A model generated the notes under the pieces. That model worked only from the letters and a program-made list of their open reading frames with translations, had not been told where the DNA came from and made no database searches. The position numbers were made by a program, and so were the translations under genes. 50,273 nucleotides of DNA from Xanthomonas codiaei (GTDB lineage Bacteria > Pseudomonadota > Gammaproteobacteria > Xanthomonadales > Xanthomonadaceae): NCBI RefSeq assembly GCF_002939785.1, contig NZ_MDEC01000035.1:1-50273 (forward strand). The letters are read 5' to 3'. Each line of letters begins with the position of its first letter. The first letter of the stretch is position 1. Shown here piece after piece: positions 33,345 through 41,876 of the stretch.

Positions 33345-33958
33345 GCTCGACGGTGCTGATCCGCATACCTGCCGTCGTTCTTGTCGCAGTATGGCTGGGG
33401 ATGAAGACGACAGATGCCGCTTCGGCGGGATGGAGCAATGCGGCTGTCGGTCGCGGCGCCGACATGAGATGTCGATCAGGTGATGATCCCGACCTGTTCG
33501 TTGCGGCCGCCGACACCGTTGATTACAACCCACGTTTCAACCTTGTTGCGATCGAGACAAGTCAGTGCGGAAGGCCTCGATCCGGTGGGATTTGCTGGCA
33601 CTGCTCGCGTTTCAGAAAGATCACGAGCGGTCGGCTCGAGCAACGATTTGGCGCGTTCTTTCGTGCAGAGTCCATGCTGTCGCTCACGGGTGCGGCCCAG
33701 CCGGGTCGCTACGGGCCCAGAGCGGTGAATACGCGTAGCCGGCATGGCGAACAGGCCTGACGCTGGTCGTCGAACCGGCTTGTCATCCGGACGATCACCG
33801 CCATCGCCTCATAGAGAAATGACGGTTGCCCCGGTGGCTCGTCATCCATCACCGACCATGCTGCACGCCGGGTAGCCCAACTCCCCGCGTCGCCCGATCT
33901 TCCTTCACCCTATGCAGCGGGTGCGGTGGCCCGCGGGATAAGTTTCGTGCACTGCGTC
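33345..33958. other. Intergenic region without a supported gene
   Basis: About 610 bases between the ssb terminator and the promoter of the sugar operon. Open frames exist on both strands (for example around 33353-33760) but have no ribosome site, family blocks or coding-like codon bias that I can see. By eye it is less GC-rich than the flanks and could hold a decayed gene or a long upstream region. Nothing definite was found. Confidence 0.4.
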
Positions 33959-34014
33959 TTGCAAAAACGCGATTGCCTACTCTATGGTGCAATCGATGGT
34001 GCAATCGATTGAAT
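33959..34014 (+). promoter_or_regulatory. Promoter and LacI-type operator of the sugar operon, plus arm
   Basis: A possible -35 TTGCAA (33959-33964) lies 16-17 bases from TCTATG/CTATGG (33981-33987). Directly over the expected transcription start the 12-mer ATGGTGCAATCG occurs twice in tandem (33984-33995, 33996-34007), and GTGCAATCGATTGAAT (33999-34014) matches 14 of 16 bases of the palindrome at 42944-42959. The position downstream of the -10 box fits repression by the LacI protein at 43024. The first 12-mer adds only a half-site. Confidence 0.7.
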
Positions 34015-34062
34015 GGCCGCGAATTTTCAGCATTTGAGACTGGTCGGGAGGCCGGAGAACGG

Positions 34063-34959
34063 ATGTCTATCAGATCGAGCGGGCCGGCACCGGCCACGGG
34101 GTTCACGAGACGAGACGCGCTGCGCGTTGCTGTTGCCGGGAGCCTGGGCCTTGGCGCTGCGAGCGCGCTGCCGGCGTTCGCCGCTGTCGCGCCGCGCGAA
34201 GGCAAGCTGAAGCATTCGGTAGCGCGCTGGACGTTTCCGCAGCAGTCGGTCGCCCAGCTGTGCCAGACGGTCAAGCGCATCGGGTTCGCTGCCATCGATC
34301 TGGTCGGCCCGGCGGATTGGCCCACGCTCAAGGCCAATGGTGTGTACAGCTCGATGTGCAACGGCGCGGAGATGGGCCTGGACAAGGGCTTTGCCGGTCG
34401 CCAGTTCCACGACCAGCTGGTCGAGCGCTACACGCGGCACATCGATCTGGTGGCCGATGCCGGCTATCGCAACCTCATCTGTTTTTCCGGCAATCGGAAT
34501 GGCATGGATCCGCAGGACGGAATGGCCCATGCCGAAGCGGGACTCAAGCGCATCCTCGGACATGCCGAGAAACGCGGCGTCGTGCTGGTGATGGAATTGC
34601 TGAACTCCAAGGTCGATCACCCCGACTATCTTTGCGACCACTCGGCATGGGGCGTGGAGCTGTGCCGGCGGATTGGCTCTGAGCATTTCGGCCTGCTGTA
34701 CGACATCTACCACATGCAGATCATGGAGGGCGACATCATCGCCACCATCGGCAAGCATCACGCGTGCTTCAAGCATTACCACACCGCGGGCGTGCCTGGT
34801 CGGCACGAGATTGGAGACGCTCAGGAACTCCACTATCCCGCCATTTGTCGCGCGATCCGCGCTACCGGTTTCGACGGCTATCTGGCGCAGGAATTCATTC
34901 CTACCGCGCCGGATCCCGTCGGCTCGCTGCGCGAGGCGATCCGCCTGTGCGACGTCTGA
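34063..34959 (+). CDS. TAT-exported sugar isomerase-like TIM-barrel protein
   Basis: A 298-residue AP-endonuclease-2/xylose-isomerase-like TIM barrel, nearest the hydroxypyruvate isomerase subgroup. A twin-arginine signal is seen: R16-R17 in FTRRDALRVAVAGSLGLG, cleavage near AFA at about residue 40. The barrel has VMELLNSKVDHPDYLCD with a conserved Glu, LLYDIYHMQIMEGD (metal-site Asp/His), FKHYHTAGVPGRHEIGD and YLAQEFIP. Family members use a divalent metal to isomerise or epimerise a sugar. It is the first gene of the plus arm, with GGAG 6 bases before the ATG. The exported location suggests action on a periplasmic keto-sugar. Confidence 0.88.
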   Translation: MSIRSSGPAPATGFTRRDALRVAVAGSLGLGAASALPAFAAVAPREGKLKHSVARWTFPQQSVAQLCQTVKRIGFAAIDLVGPADWPTLKANGVYSSMCNGAEMGLDKGFAGRQFHDQLVERYTRHIDLVADAGYRNLICFSGNRNGMDPQDGMAHAEAGLKRILGHAEKRGVVLVMELLNSKVDHPDYLCDHSAWGVELCRRIGSEHFGLLYDIYHMQIMEGDIIATIGKHHACFKHYHTAGVPGRHEIGDAQELHYPAICRAIRATGFDGYLAQEFIPTAPDPVGSLREAIRLCDV

Positions 34960-34989
34960 AACGCTCTCTACCCAGGTGAAGCAGAATCC

Positions 34990-36675
34990 ATGGCAGACAA
35001 TCACTACGACGCGATCGTCGTCGGTTCGGGAATCAGTGGCGGCTGGGCGGCGAAGGAGCTGACCGAGAAAGGCCTCAAGGTCCTGATGCTGGAACGCGGG
35101 CGCAACATCGAGCACGTCAAGGACTACGTCAACGCGATGAAGGAAGTGTGGGATTTCCCGCACTACAACCGGCCGACCCAGGCGATGAAGGCCGATTATC
35201 CGGTGTTGAAGCGCGACTACGCCCTGGTCGAAAACCTGCAGGGCATGTGGGCCAACGAAAAGGAATCGCCCTACACCGAGATCAAGCGATTCGACTGGTT
35301 CCGTGGCTATCACGTGGGCGGTCGCTCGCTGCTGTGGGGGCGGCAGAGCTATCGTCTGTCGGACCTGGATTTCCAGGCGAACCTCAAGGACGGCATCGCC
35401 ACCGATTGGCCGATCCGCTACGCCGACATCGCACCCTGGTACGACTACGTGGAAAAGTTCGCCGGCATCGCCGGCACGCGCGAGGGCCTGGACGTGTTGC
35501 CCGATGGCCAGTTCCTGCCGCCGATCCCGTTGAACATCGTCGAGAAGGACGTGGCTGCGCGGATCAAGAAGGCCTTTGGCGGAACCAGGCACCTGATCCA
35601 CTCGCGCACCGCCAACATCACTCAGCCGATGCCCGAGCAGGGCCGCGTCAACTGCCAGTATCGCAACAAGTGCATCCTGGGCTGTCCGTTCGGCGCCTAC
35701 TTCTCGACCCAGGCGGCGACGCTGCCGGCGGCGATGAAGACCGGCAACCTGACCTTGCGGCCGTTCTCCATCGTCAAGGAAGTGCTCTACGACAAGGACC
35801 GCAAGCGCGCGCGCGGCGTGGAGATCATTGATGCCGAGAGCGGGCAGACCTACGAGTACACGGCCAAGGTCGTCTTCCTCAACGCGTCCTCCTTCAACTC
35901 GACCTGGCTGCTGATGAACTCGGCCACCGATGTCTGGGAAGGCGGGCTGGGATCTTCGTCCGGCGAGCTTGGGCACAACGTGATGGACCATCATTTCGGC
36001 GCGGGCGCCTCCGGCCGGGTCGAGGGCTACGAGGACAAGTATTACTTCGGCCGTCGTCCGTGCGGCTTCTACATCCCACGTTTCCGCAACGTGGCGCAGG
36101 ACAAGCGCGGCTATCTGCGCGGATTCGGCTACCAGGGCGGCGCCAGCCGCACCGGCTGGTCGCGCGAGATCGCCGAGTTGAACATCGGCGCCGACCTGAA
36201 GGATGCGCTGACCCAGCCGGGCGATTGGCGCATCGGCATGACCGGATTCGGCGAAATGCTGCCGCATCACGACAATACGATTCGCCTGGATCCGCAGCGC
36301 AAGGACAAATGGGGCTTGCCGGTACTGGCGATGGATGTGTCGCTGCGCGCGAACGAAAAGGCCATGCGCAAGGACATGGCGGCCGATGCCGCCGAGATGT
36401 TCGAGGCCGCCGGCGTCAAGGATGTGCAGATGCACGACGACGACTACGCCCCGGGCAAGGGTATCCATGAAATGGGCACCGCGCGCATGGGCCGCGACCG
36501 CAAGAATTCCGTACTGAACCAGCACAACCAGGTCTGGGACGCGCCGAACGTCTACGTGACCGACGGCGCCTGCATGACCTCCAGCGCCTGCGTGAATCCC
36601 TCGCTGACTTACATGGCGCTGACGGCGCGGGCTGCCGACCATGCCGTGCGCGAGCTGAAAGCGGGGAACCTGTGA
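34990..36675 (+). CDS. GMC oxidoreductase, catalytic subunit of a periplasmic sugar/glycoside dehydrogenase
   Basis: A 561-residue FAD enzyme. The N-terminal VVGSGISGGWAAKELTEKG (about 10-28) binds FAD. C222-x5-C228-x3-C232 (CQYRNKCILGC) matches the 3Fe-4S cluster motif of bacterial FAD-glucose dehydrogenase. KGIHEMGTARMGRD and ACVNPSLTYMAL near the C-terminus carry the catalytic His and Asn. There is no signal peptide; the next gene has a TAT signal, so the pair is probably co-exported. The best fit is glucose dehydrogenase or glycoside 3-dehydrogenase. The gene context favours the latter. Stop and next start share TGATG. Confidence 0.9.
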   Translation: MADNHYDAIVVGSGISGGWAAKELTEKGLKVLMLERGRNIEHVKDYVNAMKEVWDFPHYNRPTQAMKADYPVLKRDYALVENLQGMWANEKESPYTEIKRFDWFRGYHVGGRSLLWGRQSYRLSDLDFQANLKDGIATDWPIRYADIAPWYDYVEKFAGIAGTREGLDVLPDGQFLPPIPLNIVEKDVAARIKKAFGGTRHLIHSRTANITQPMPEQGRVNCQYRNKCILGCPFGAYFSTQAATLPAAMKTGNLTLRPFSIVKEVLYDKDRKRARGVEIIDAESGQTYEYTAKVVFLNASSFNSTWLLMNSATDVWEGGLGSSSGELGHNVMDHHFGAGASGRVEGYEDKYYFGRRPCGFYIPRFRNVAQDKRGYLRGFGYQGGASRTGWSREIAELNIGADLKDALTQPGDWRIGMTGFGEMLPHHDNTIRLDPQRKDKWGLPVLAMDVSLRANEKAMRKDMAADAAEMFEAAGVKDVQMHDDDYAPGKGIHEMGTARMGRDRKNSVLNQHNQVWDAPNVYVTDGACMTSSACVNPSLTYMALTARAADHAVRELKAGNL

Positions 36676-37250
36676 TGGACCGTCGCGAACTGCTGAAGAT
36701 GATCGTCGCCGCCACGGGCGCGGCCATGGTCGGCCTGCCTGCGCTCGCCCATGCACAGGCACCTGCCGCGGGGGCGAAGACGCTCTTCTCCGCCGCCGAT
36801 GTCGCCACGCTGGACGAGATCGCAGACACCATCCTGCCGCGGACCGCAACGCCGGGGGCCAAGGAGGCCGGCGTTGGCCCGTTCATGGCGCGATTCGTCA
36901 CCGACTGCTACACCGCCCGGCAGCAGGCGACGTTCCGCGCCGGCCTGCGCGAGATCGACAAGCGCGCCGGCGGCCGATTCGTGTCGCTGACGCCGCAGGC
37001 GCGCACCGAGCTGCTGCGCGGCCTGGATGCAGAGGCCAGGAAACAGCTCGTCGAAACGACCGATATCGGCACCGCCGAAAGTGCGGCAGCGATGCCGCAT
37101 TACTTCACGATGATCAAGCAGCTCACTCTCTTCAGCTTTTTCACCTCGAAAGTCGCCGCGACCGACGTGCTGCGCTACGTCGCCGTGCCGGGACGCTACG
37201 ACGGCGACATGGCCTATGTTCCCGGCACGCCCGCCTGGGCGACGAACTGA
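36675..37250 (+). CDS. Gluconate 2-dehydrogenase subunit 3-like small subunit, TAT signal
   Basis: A 191-residue partner of the GMC subunit. The N-terminus MDRRELLKMIVAATGAAMVG is a twin-arginine signal (RR at 3-4), with cleavage near AHA at about residue 27. The mature part (TLDEIADTILPRTATPGAKE, FMARFVTDCYTARQQATFRA) fits the family (PF13618), which escorts the dehydrogenase to the periplasm as a hitchhiker complex. The ATG at 36675 shares its A with the GMC stop, and its own stop overlaps the DUF1080 start the same way. The one-base couplings imply fixed stoichiometry. Confidence 0.9.
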   Translation: MDRRELLKMIVAATGAAMVGLPALAHAQAPAAGAKTLFSAADVATLDEIADTILPRTATPGAKEAGVGPFMARFVTDCYTARQQATFRAGLREIDKRAGGRFVSLTPQARTELLRGLDAEARKQLVETTDIGTAESAAAMPHYFTMIKQLTLFSFFTSKVAATDVLRYVAVPGRYDGDMAYVPGTPAWATN

Positions 37251-38038
37251 TGGACCGCAGCGAGTCGCCCATGCACCCAGTCCCCGGGACCAAGATGACC
37301 AGACCCTTCCTGACCGCGGCCTGCCTGTTGGCCGCGGCGCCTGCGTTCGCGCAGACCAGCGGCGATGCGTCGCGCAACCCGGCCACGACCGAGGCGTGGA
37401 CGCCCGTGCCCGCGATCGTGGCCACGCCTGCGGGCCGCGCGCCCTCCGATGCGATCGTGTTGTTCGACGGCAAGGATCTCTCCGCCTGGGAGTCGGAGCA
37501 GGGCGGGCCGGTGCCCTGGCGCGTGGCCGACGGCGCGCTGACCGTGGTCCCGGGGAGCAAGGGCATCCGCACCAGGCAACGCTTCTGCGACATCCAGCTG
37601 CATGTGGAGTGGCGTACGCCCACCGCGACCCGCGGGTTTGAGGGCCAGCAGCGAGGCAACAGCGGCATCTTCCTGCAGGAGCTGTATGAGCTGCAGGTGC
37701 TCGACAGCGACAACAACCCGACCTATGCCAATGGCCAGGCCGGCGCGATCTACAAGCAGGCGATTCCGCTGGTGAACGCTGCGCGTGCGCCGGGGCAATG
37801 GCAGGCCTACGACATCATCTGGAAGGCGCCACGCTTCTCGAAGGGGGGAGGGCTCATCGCAGCTGCGCGCATGACCGTCCTCCACAACGGCGTGCTGGTG
37901 CAGGACGACACCGTGCTGTCGGGCAAGACCGAATACATCGGCGCGCCGTCGTATTCGCCACATGGATGCGCGCCGATCCTGCTGCAGGAGCACGATTCCA
38001 AGGTCAGCTACCGCAACATCTGGGTGCGCCCGCTGTAG
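37250..38038 (+). CDS. DUF1080 protein, putative 3-keto-glycoside hydrolase, exported
   Basis: A 262-residue protein with a DUF1080 (3-keto-disaccharide hydrolase) domain: IVLFDGKDLSAWES, PWRVADGALTVVPGSKG, GNSGIFLQELYELQVLD and GAIYKQAIPLVNA are recognisable, a concanavalin-like beta-sandwich. Residues 16-35 (MTRPFLTAACLLAAAPAFAQ) form a signal peptide, so ATG 37250, 37271 and 37295 are alternative starts; the first gives TGATG coupling. Members cleave 3-keto-glycosides made by a 3-dehydrogenase, exactly the neighbour here. It is the last gene of the plus arm. Activity on a specific substrate is inferred from context. Confidence 0.87.
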   Translation: MDRSESPMHPVPGTKMTRPFLTAACLLAAAPAFAQTSGDASRNPATTEAWTPVPAIVATPAGRAPSDAIVLFDGKDLSAWESEQGGPVPWRVADGALTVVPGSKGIRTRQRFCDIQLHVEWRTPTATRGFEGQQRGNSGIFLQELYELQVLDSDNNPTYANGQAGAIYKQAIPLVNAARAPGQWQAYDIIWKAPRFSKGGGLIAAARMTVLHNGVLVQDDTVLSGKTEYIGAPSYSPHGCAPILLQEHDSKVSYRNIWVRPL

Positions 38039-38039
38039 C

Positions 38040-38062
38040 GCCGGCGCAACTGTGCCGCCGGC
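38040..38062 (+). terminator. Weak hairpin after the DUF1080 gene
   Basis: GCCGGCG (38040-38046) pairs with CGCCGGC (38056-38062), with a 9-base loop, two bases after the stop codon. No T tract is present. The 230 bases that follow, up to the convergent cytochrome c gene, hold no supported gene. Confidence 0.35.
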
Positions 38063-38295
38063 ATCTTGGGGCGTGTCATCAATCCCCGGGCAGATCGCGC
38101 CGCTCTTGCGCATGCATGCAGGCAAGAAACGCGCGCATGTGTGGCGGATGCGGTTGGGGCGATGGCGTGGCGCCAGGCGCGCAAGCGCTGACCTGCGGTT
38201 TGGGCCTGTCAGGCCGCCAGCCGGTGTCGCGCGGCGTGGCCTGACTGGCAATCCGACACACCCAACGCGAGTTGCTCGGGCATCGATGGCACGCC

Positions 38296-38592
38296 CTATT
38301 GCGCCAGGAAGCTGGCGATATCGTCGAGCTGCTGTTGCGACAGCTGGGGAAAGGGCGGCATCAACCCGCCGCCCTTGCCGATCTTCTCCTTGATCTGCGC
38401 GGGCTGCAGTCGCTTGCCCACGTCGGTGAGCGCAGGAAACGTGGGCGGCATGCCCGCGCGATTGGCGCCGTGGCAGGCCGTGCAGTGTTGCGCGTAGAGC
38501 GCCGCGCCGGCTGCCGGGTCGTCCTTGGACCACGCCGTGGTCGCAAGCGTCGCCCCCAGCAGCGCCACGGCCAGTGTCAGGATGATCTTCAA
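38296..38592 (-). CDS. Small periplasmic class-I cytochrome c
   Basis: A 98-residue protein with a signal peptide (MKIILTLAVALLGATLATTA, cleavage near AWS at about 22). One haem site, CTACH, lies at about residues 37-41, and the distal methionine is in GGGLMPPFPQL. C-terminal LDDIASFLAQ is the usual last helix. At about 76 mature residues it is a minimal electron carrier. It is the 3'-most gene of the minus arm. The likely role is to take electrons from the GMC dehydrogenase encoded in the convergent arm and pass them to the respiratory chain. Confidence 0.92.
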   Translation of the reverse strand: MKIILTLAVALLGATLATTAWSKDDPAAGAALYAQHCTACHGANRAGMPPTFPALTDVGKRLQPAQIKEKIGKGGGLMPPFPQLSQQQLDDIASFLAQ

Positions 38593-38610
38593 GCGGGGCT
38601 CCTTGGCGCG

Positions 38611-39477
38611 TTAGCGCTGCGCGCTGGCGGACGGGCTGACGGGCAGGTGTTCGCGCAGGTAGTCGGCACCGATGCGGACCACCTTGGCCGGATCGCGTGG
38701 CTGGTCGTGCTCGATGATGTACCAGCGCACGCCGACACCCGCCGCGGCCGGCAGGATCGCGTTCCAGTCCAGCACGCCCTGGCCCAGGGCGGCGAAGCCA
38801 CCCTCGTCCTCGGCCTGGCCTTTCGGGGCATTGTCCTTGGCATGCACCGCGAACATGCGGCCCTTGAACTTGCCCAGCATCGTCGCCGGGTCGTAGCCCG
38901 CGCGCGCAACCCAGGCCAGGTCCAACTCGGTCTTGAGATCGGGGCCGGCCGCTGCGAACAGCAACTCAAGCCCGGTCTTGCCGTCGAAGTCGACCAGTTC
39001 GAAGTCGTGGTTGTGGTAGGCCAGCTGCATGCCCTTGGCCCGCGTGCGCTTCGCGATCCGGCCCAGTTCCTGGCCCAGGGCGGTCCAGCCCGCGGCATCG
39101 GTTGGCCGATCCTTCTGGTCCAGGTACGGCACCACCAGGGTCGTGTTGCCGATCGAGCGGTTGAACGCCATCACGCCGTCCAGGTCCTTGCGCAGCTCGG
39201 CCAGTTGCACGTGCGAGGAGATCGCCTTGATCGCATACCTGTCCAGCAGCTGCTTGAGTTCGGCCGCGCTGACGTTCTGGGTGCCGACCGTTTCCACCGC
39301 GCCCACGCCGGCATCGTGGACGATCTTCAGCTGTTGATCGAGCGAGCCGGCGTTGCGCAGCGTGTACATCTGCACCGCGATGGGTTTGTGCGGAGCGGCG
39401 GCGTCGCGAGCGAAGACGGGCAGGGCGACGAGCAGCAGCAGGGCGAGGGCCGCGGCCCTACGTGTAGATGTGTGCAT
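38611..39477 (-). CDS. Exported sugar isomerase/epimerase-like TIM-barrel protein
   Basis: A 288-residue xylose-isomerase-like TIM barrel with an N-terminal signal (MHTSTRRAAALALLLLVALP, cleavage near VFA at about 23; the TRR could permit TAT export). VQMYTLRNAGSLDQQLKIV, VGAVETVGTQN, LAYHNHDFELVDFDG (metal-site residues) and FAVHAKDNAPKG are typical blocks. It differs clearly from the TAT-exported protein at 34063. It lies 18 bases before the cytochrome gene (in the direction of transcription) and is co-transcribed. Probable role: isomerise or cleave a keto-sugar in the periplasm. No exact reaction can be read. Confidence 0.87.
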   Translation of the reverse strand: MHTSTRRAAALALLLLVALPVFARDAAAPHKPIAVQMYTLRNAGSLDQQLKIVHDAGVGAVETVGTQNVSAAELKQLLDRYAIKAISSHVQLAELRKDLDGVMAFNRSIGNTTLVVPYLDQKDRPTDAAGWTALGQELGRIAKRTRAKGMQLAYHNHDFELVDFDGKTGLELLFAAAGPDLKTELDLAWVARAGYDPATMLGKFKGRMFAVHAKDNAPKGQAEDEGGFAALGQGVLDWNAILPAAAGVGVRWYIIEHDQPRDPAKVVRIGADYLREHLPVSPSASAQR

Positions 39478-39495
39478 CGGGAAGTCCTCCGGGAT

Positions 39496-40620
39496 TCAAT
39501 CGATGGGTGTCCAGCCGCGCGTTCTGGCCGAGGTGATGACGCGATCGACGATCAGCGCCGAGCGCAGTCCGTCTTCGAAGGTCGGCAGGCCCTCCGGCCG
39601 CGCGCGGTCGATGGCGCGATAGGTGTCGGCGACGAACGCCTCGAAGCAATCGCCATAGCCCTGCGCATGTCCGGCCGGCAACGTCGACAGCCGGCGTTGT
39701 TCGCCGCTGCCGGCACCGGGCCCGCGAACGAAGATTTCCTCGCGCTGGTCGGGCAGGCCGATCCACAGCCGTTCGGCGTCCTCCTGGTCGAACGCCACGC
39801 TGGCCCTGGCGCCGTCGATCTCGAACCAGAGGCGATTGCGGCGCCCGGCCGAGACCTGGCTCACCGTCAACGAGGCCAGCGTGCCCGCGCCGGTCCTGAA
39901 CATCGCCGCGGCCACGTCCTCGCTCGACACCGCCTGGGTTGCGCCGCCCGCCGTCGGCGTGCTGAAGCTCTGCCCGGTGACGGCGCCGCGTTCGGCGATC
40001 ACGGTCGCGAACGCCGCACTGACCTCGACGAAACGTTCGCCGCCGACCCATTCCACCAGGTCGCACCAGTGCGAGCCGATGTCGGCGAACACGCGCGATG
40101 CGCCGCCCAGGGCCGGGTCCACGCGCCAGTTGTTGCTGGCAGGATCCAGCAGCCAATCCTGCAGATAGCTGCCGTGGATCAGGCGCAGCGGCCCCAGTTC
40201 GCCCTGCGCGATGCGTGCGCGCGCCTCGCGCACCACCGGGTGGTAGCGGTAGACGAAGGGGACCGTGGCCACCAGCCCGGTGGAGGCGGCCAGTGCCGCC
40301 AGTGCCTGGGCGTCTTGCAAGGTCGTGGCCAGGGGCTTTTCGCAGATCACGTGCTTGCCGGCTTCCAGCGCCGCCTGCGCCATGGCGCGGTGCAGATGGT
40401 TGGGCGTGCACACGTGCACAACCTGTACCTGCGGATCGGCGACTACCTCTTCAATGTCGCGATAGGCGCGCGGCGCATCCCAGGCCTGTGCCACCTCGTG
40501 GGCGCGTTGCGGGGACGAGGCGGCGACGCCGCGGATCTGCGCACCGGCCAGCAGCGCCGCGCGACGATGCACGGCGCCGATCATGCCCGTGCCGACAATG
40601 GCGATTCCAAGCTTGCTCAT
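39496..40620 (-). CDS. Gfo/Idh/MocA-family NAD(P)-dependent oxidoreductase
   Basis: A 374-residue cytoplasmic dehydrogenase. The Rossmann motif LGIAIVGTGMIGAVHRRAAL starts at residue 4, VVHVCTPNHLHRAMA and CEKPLATTLQD (with the EKP lysine) follow, and FADIGSHWCDLVEWVGG is the C-terminal catalytic block. The start at 40620 was chosen because the longer frame extends into the MFS gene. Family members oxidise or reduce sugars at C2-C3. In this cluster reduction of a 3-keto sugar back to the hydroxyl form, or its reverse, is plausible. The gap to the MFS gene is 11 bases. Confidence 0.92.
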   Translation of the reverse strand: MSKLGIAIVGTGMIGAVHRRAALLAGAQIRGVAASSPQRAHEVAQAWDAPRAYRDIEEVVADPQVQVVHVCTPNHLHRAMAQAALEAGKHVICEKPLATTLQDAQALAALAASTGLVATVPFVYRYHPVVREARARIAQGELGPLRLIHGSYLQDWLLDPASNNWRVDPALGGASRVFADIGSHWCDLVEWVGGERFVEVSAAFATVIAERGAVTGQSFSTPTAGGATQAVSSEDVAAAMFRTGAGTLASLTVSQVSAGRRNRLWFEIDGARASVAFDQEDAERLWIGLPDQREEIFVRGPGAGSGEQRRLSTLPAGHAQGYGDCFEAFVADTYRAIDRARPEGLPTFEDGLRSALIVDRVITSARTRGWTPID

Positions 40621-40631
40621 CGAACCGGGCC

Positions 40632-41849
40632 TCAATGCGTGGAGGAAGCGGCGACGACGGCCGGCCGCTCGCGGAACAGCAACAGGAAGGCGACCAGCAC
40701 CACCAGCGCCACGCCTGCCGGGAACAGCCAGATCTGCTGCCAGTCCGGACCGGCCGCGGTGGTGTAGTGCTCGACGACCGCGCCGGACAGGAACGTGCCG
40801 ATCAGCATGCCCACGCCGTAGGTGGCCAGGGTGATGAACCCCTGCGCGCTGCTGCGCGCGGCGGGACCGGCATGCGCATCGGTGTAGATCTGGCCGGTGA
40901 CGAAGAAGAAGTCGTAGCAGATGCCATGCAGCACGATGCCGATCACCAGCAGGGAGAAGCCGCCGCCCGCATCGCCAAAGGCGAACATCACGTAGCGCAG
41001 CACCCACGCCGCCATCCCCAGCGCCAGCATCGTCTTGACCCCCAGCCTCACGAACAGCAACGGCATGGCCAGCATCAGCAGCACTTCGGACACCTGGCCC
41101 AGCGATTGCAGGCCGGCTGCGCCGCGCACGCCCAGGGCGTTGAGATACGGGTTGGTGAAGTTGTAGTAGAACGCCAGCGGGATGCAGATGGCGATGGACG
41201 CAAGGAAGAACACCAGATAGTAGCGCGACTTCAGCAGCCGCAGCGAGTCCAGTCCCAGCACCTGCCCCAGCCCGGCATCGCGCTGCCGCGCCAGCGGCGG
41301 TGTGTGCGGCAGGGTGAAGGCATACAGGCCCAGCGCCAGCGATGCCATCGCCGCCATCCGAAACGTCAGTTCGAGCCGGTGCGCCTGTTCCCAGCCCAGC
41401 CAGCCGATCAGCACGCCCGCCACGATCCAGCCGACGCTGCCGGCCACCCGCACGGGCGGGAACTGCTTTTCAGGCGATGGCATGTGCCGCATCGCCACGC
41501 TGTTGGCCAGCGCCAGCGTCGGCATGAACAGCAGCATGTACACCATGACGCAGGCGGAGAACATGCCGAAGCTCGTCGCCGTGGACGCAAGCCACAGGAG
41601 CACCGCGCCGGCGATGTGCAGCACCGCCAGGATGCGCTGCGCCGCGAAGTAGCGATCCGCCACCAGGCCCACCAGGAATGGCGCCAGGATGGCGCCGATG
41701 GACTGGCTGAGGAAGGCGGTCGCCACCTGGCTCGCGCTGGCCTGCAGGGGCCCCTGCACCAGGTAGGTGCCCAGGGTCACGAACCACGCCCCCCAGATGA
41801 AGAACTGCAGAAACATCATCGCGCCCAGGCGCGACATGGTGTGCGTCAT
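40632..41849 (-). CDS. MFS permease of the nucleoside:H+ symporter group
   Basis: A 405-residue inner-membrane transporter with about twelve hydrophobic segments. The N-terminal LGAMMFLQFFIWGAWFVTLG, the LVGLVADRYFAAQRIL loop and FFVTGQIYTDAHAGPAARSS are family-specific (NupG/XapB-type). Nucleoside carriers of this group are related to sugar-cluster permeases in other bacteria, and the neighbourhood here argues for a sugar or keto-sugar substrate rather than a nucleoside. It is 27 bases from the gene at 41877-42929 and belongs to the same minus-strand operon. Confidence 0.9.
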   Translation of the reverse strand: MTHTMSRLGAMMFLQFFIWGAWFVTLGTYLVQGPLQASASQVATAFLSQSIGAILAPFLVGLVADRYFAAQRILAVLHIAGAVLLWLASTATSFGMFSACVMVYMLLFMPTLALANSVAMRHMPSPEKQFPPVRVAGSVGWIVAGVLIGWLGWEQAHRLELTFRMAAMASLALGLYAFTLPHTPPLARQRDAGLGQVLGLDSLRLLKSRYYLVFFLASIAICIPLAFYYNFTNPYLNALGVRGAAGLQSLGQVSEVLLMLAMPLLFVRLGVKTMLALGMAAWVLRYVMFAFGDAGGGFSLLVIGIVLHGICYDFFFVTGQIYTDAHAGPAARSSAQGFITLATYGVGMLIGTFLSGAVVEHYTTAAGPDWQQIWLFPAGVALVVLVAFLLLFRERPAVVAASSTH

Positions 41850-41876
41850 GGCTTGCCCTCCCGGGGCGGTAGTGGC

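Noticed and set aside
34027..36849. 940-codon open frame on the minus strand opposite the GMC operon
   Set aside because: Shadow of two strongly supported genes; composition is not protein-like and there is no ribosome site.
38063..38295. Possible gene between the convergent arms
   Set aside because: An Arg-rich frame reads through, but there is no start signal or domain. It may be a dispersed repeat, which I could not verify.
40632..41849. MFS gene as a plain nucleoside permease of a nucleoside-use cluster
   Set aside because: No nucleosidase or kinase genes are present; the surrounding genes are sugar-related, so the substrate call was left open.
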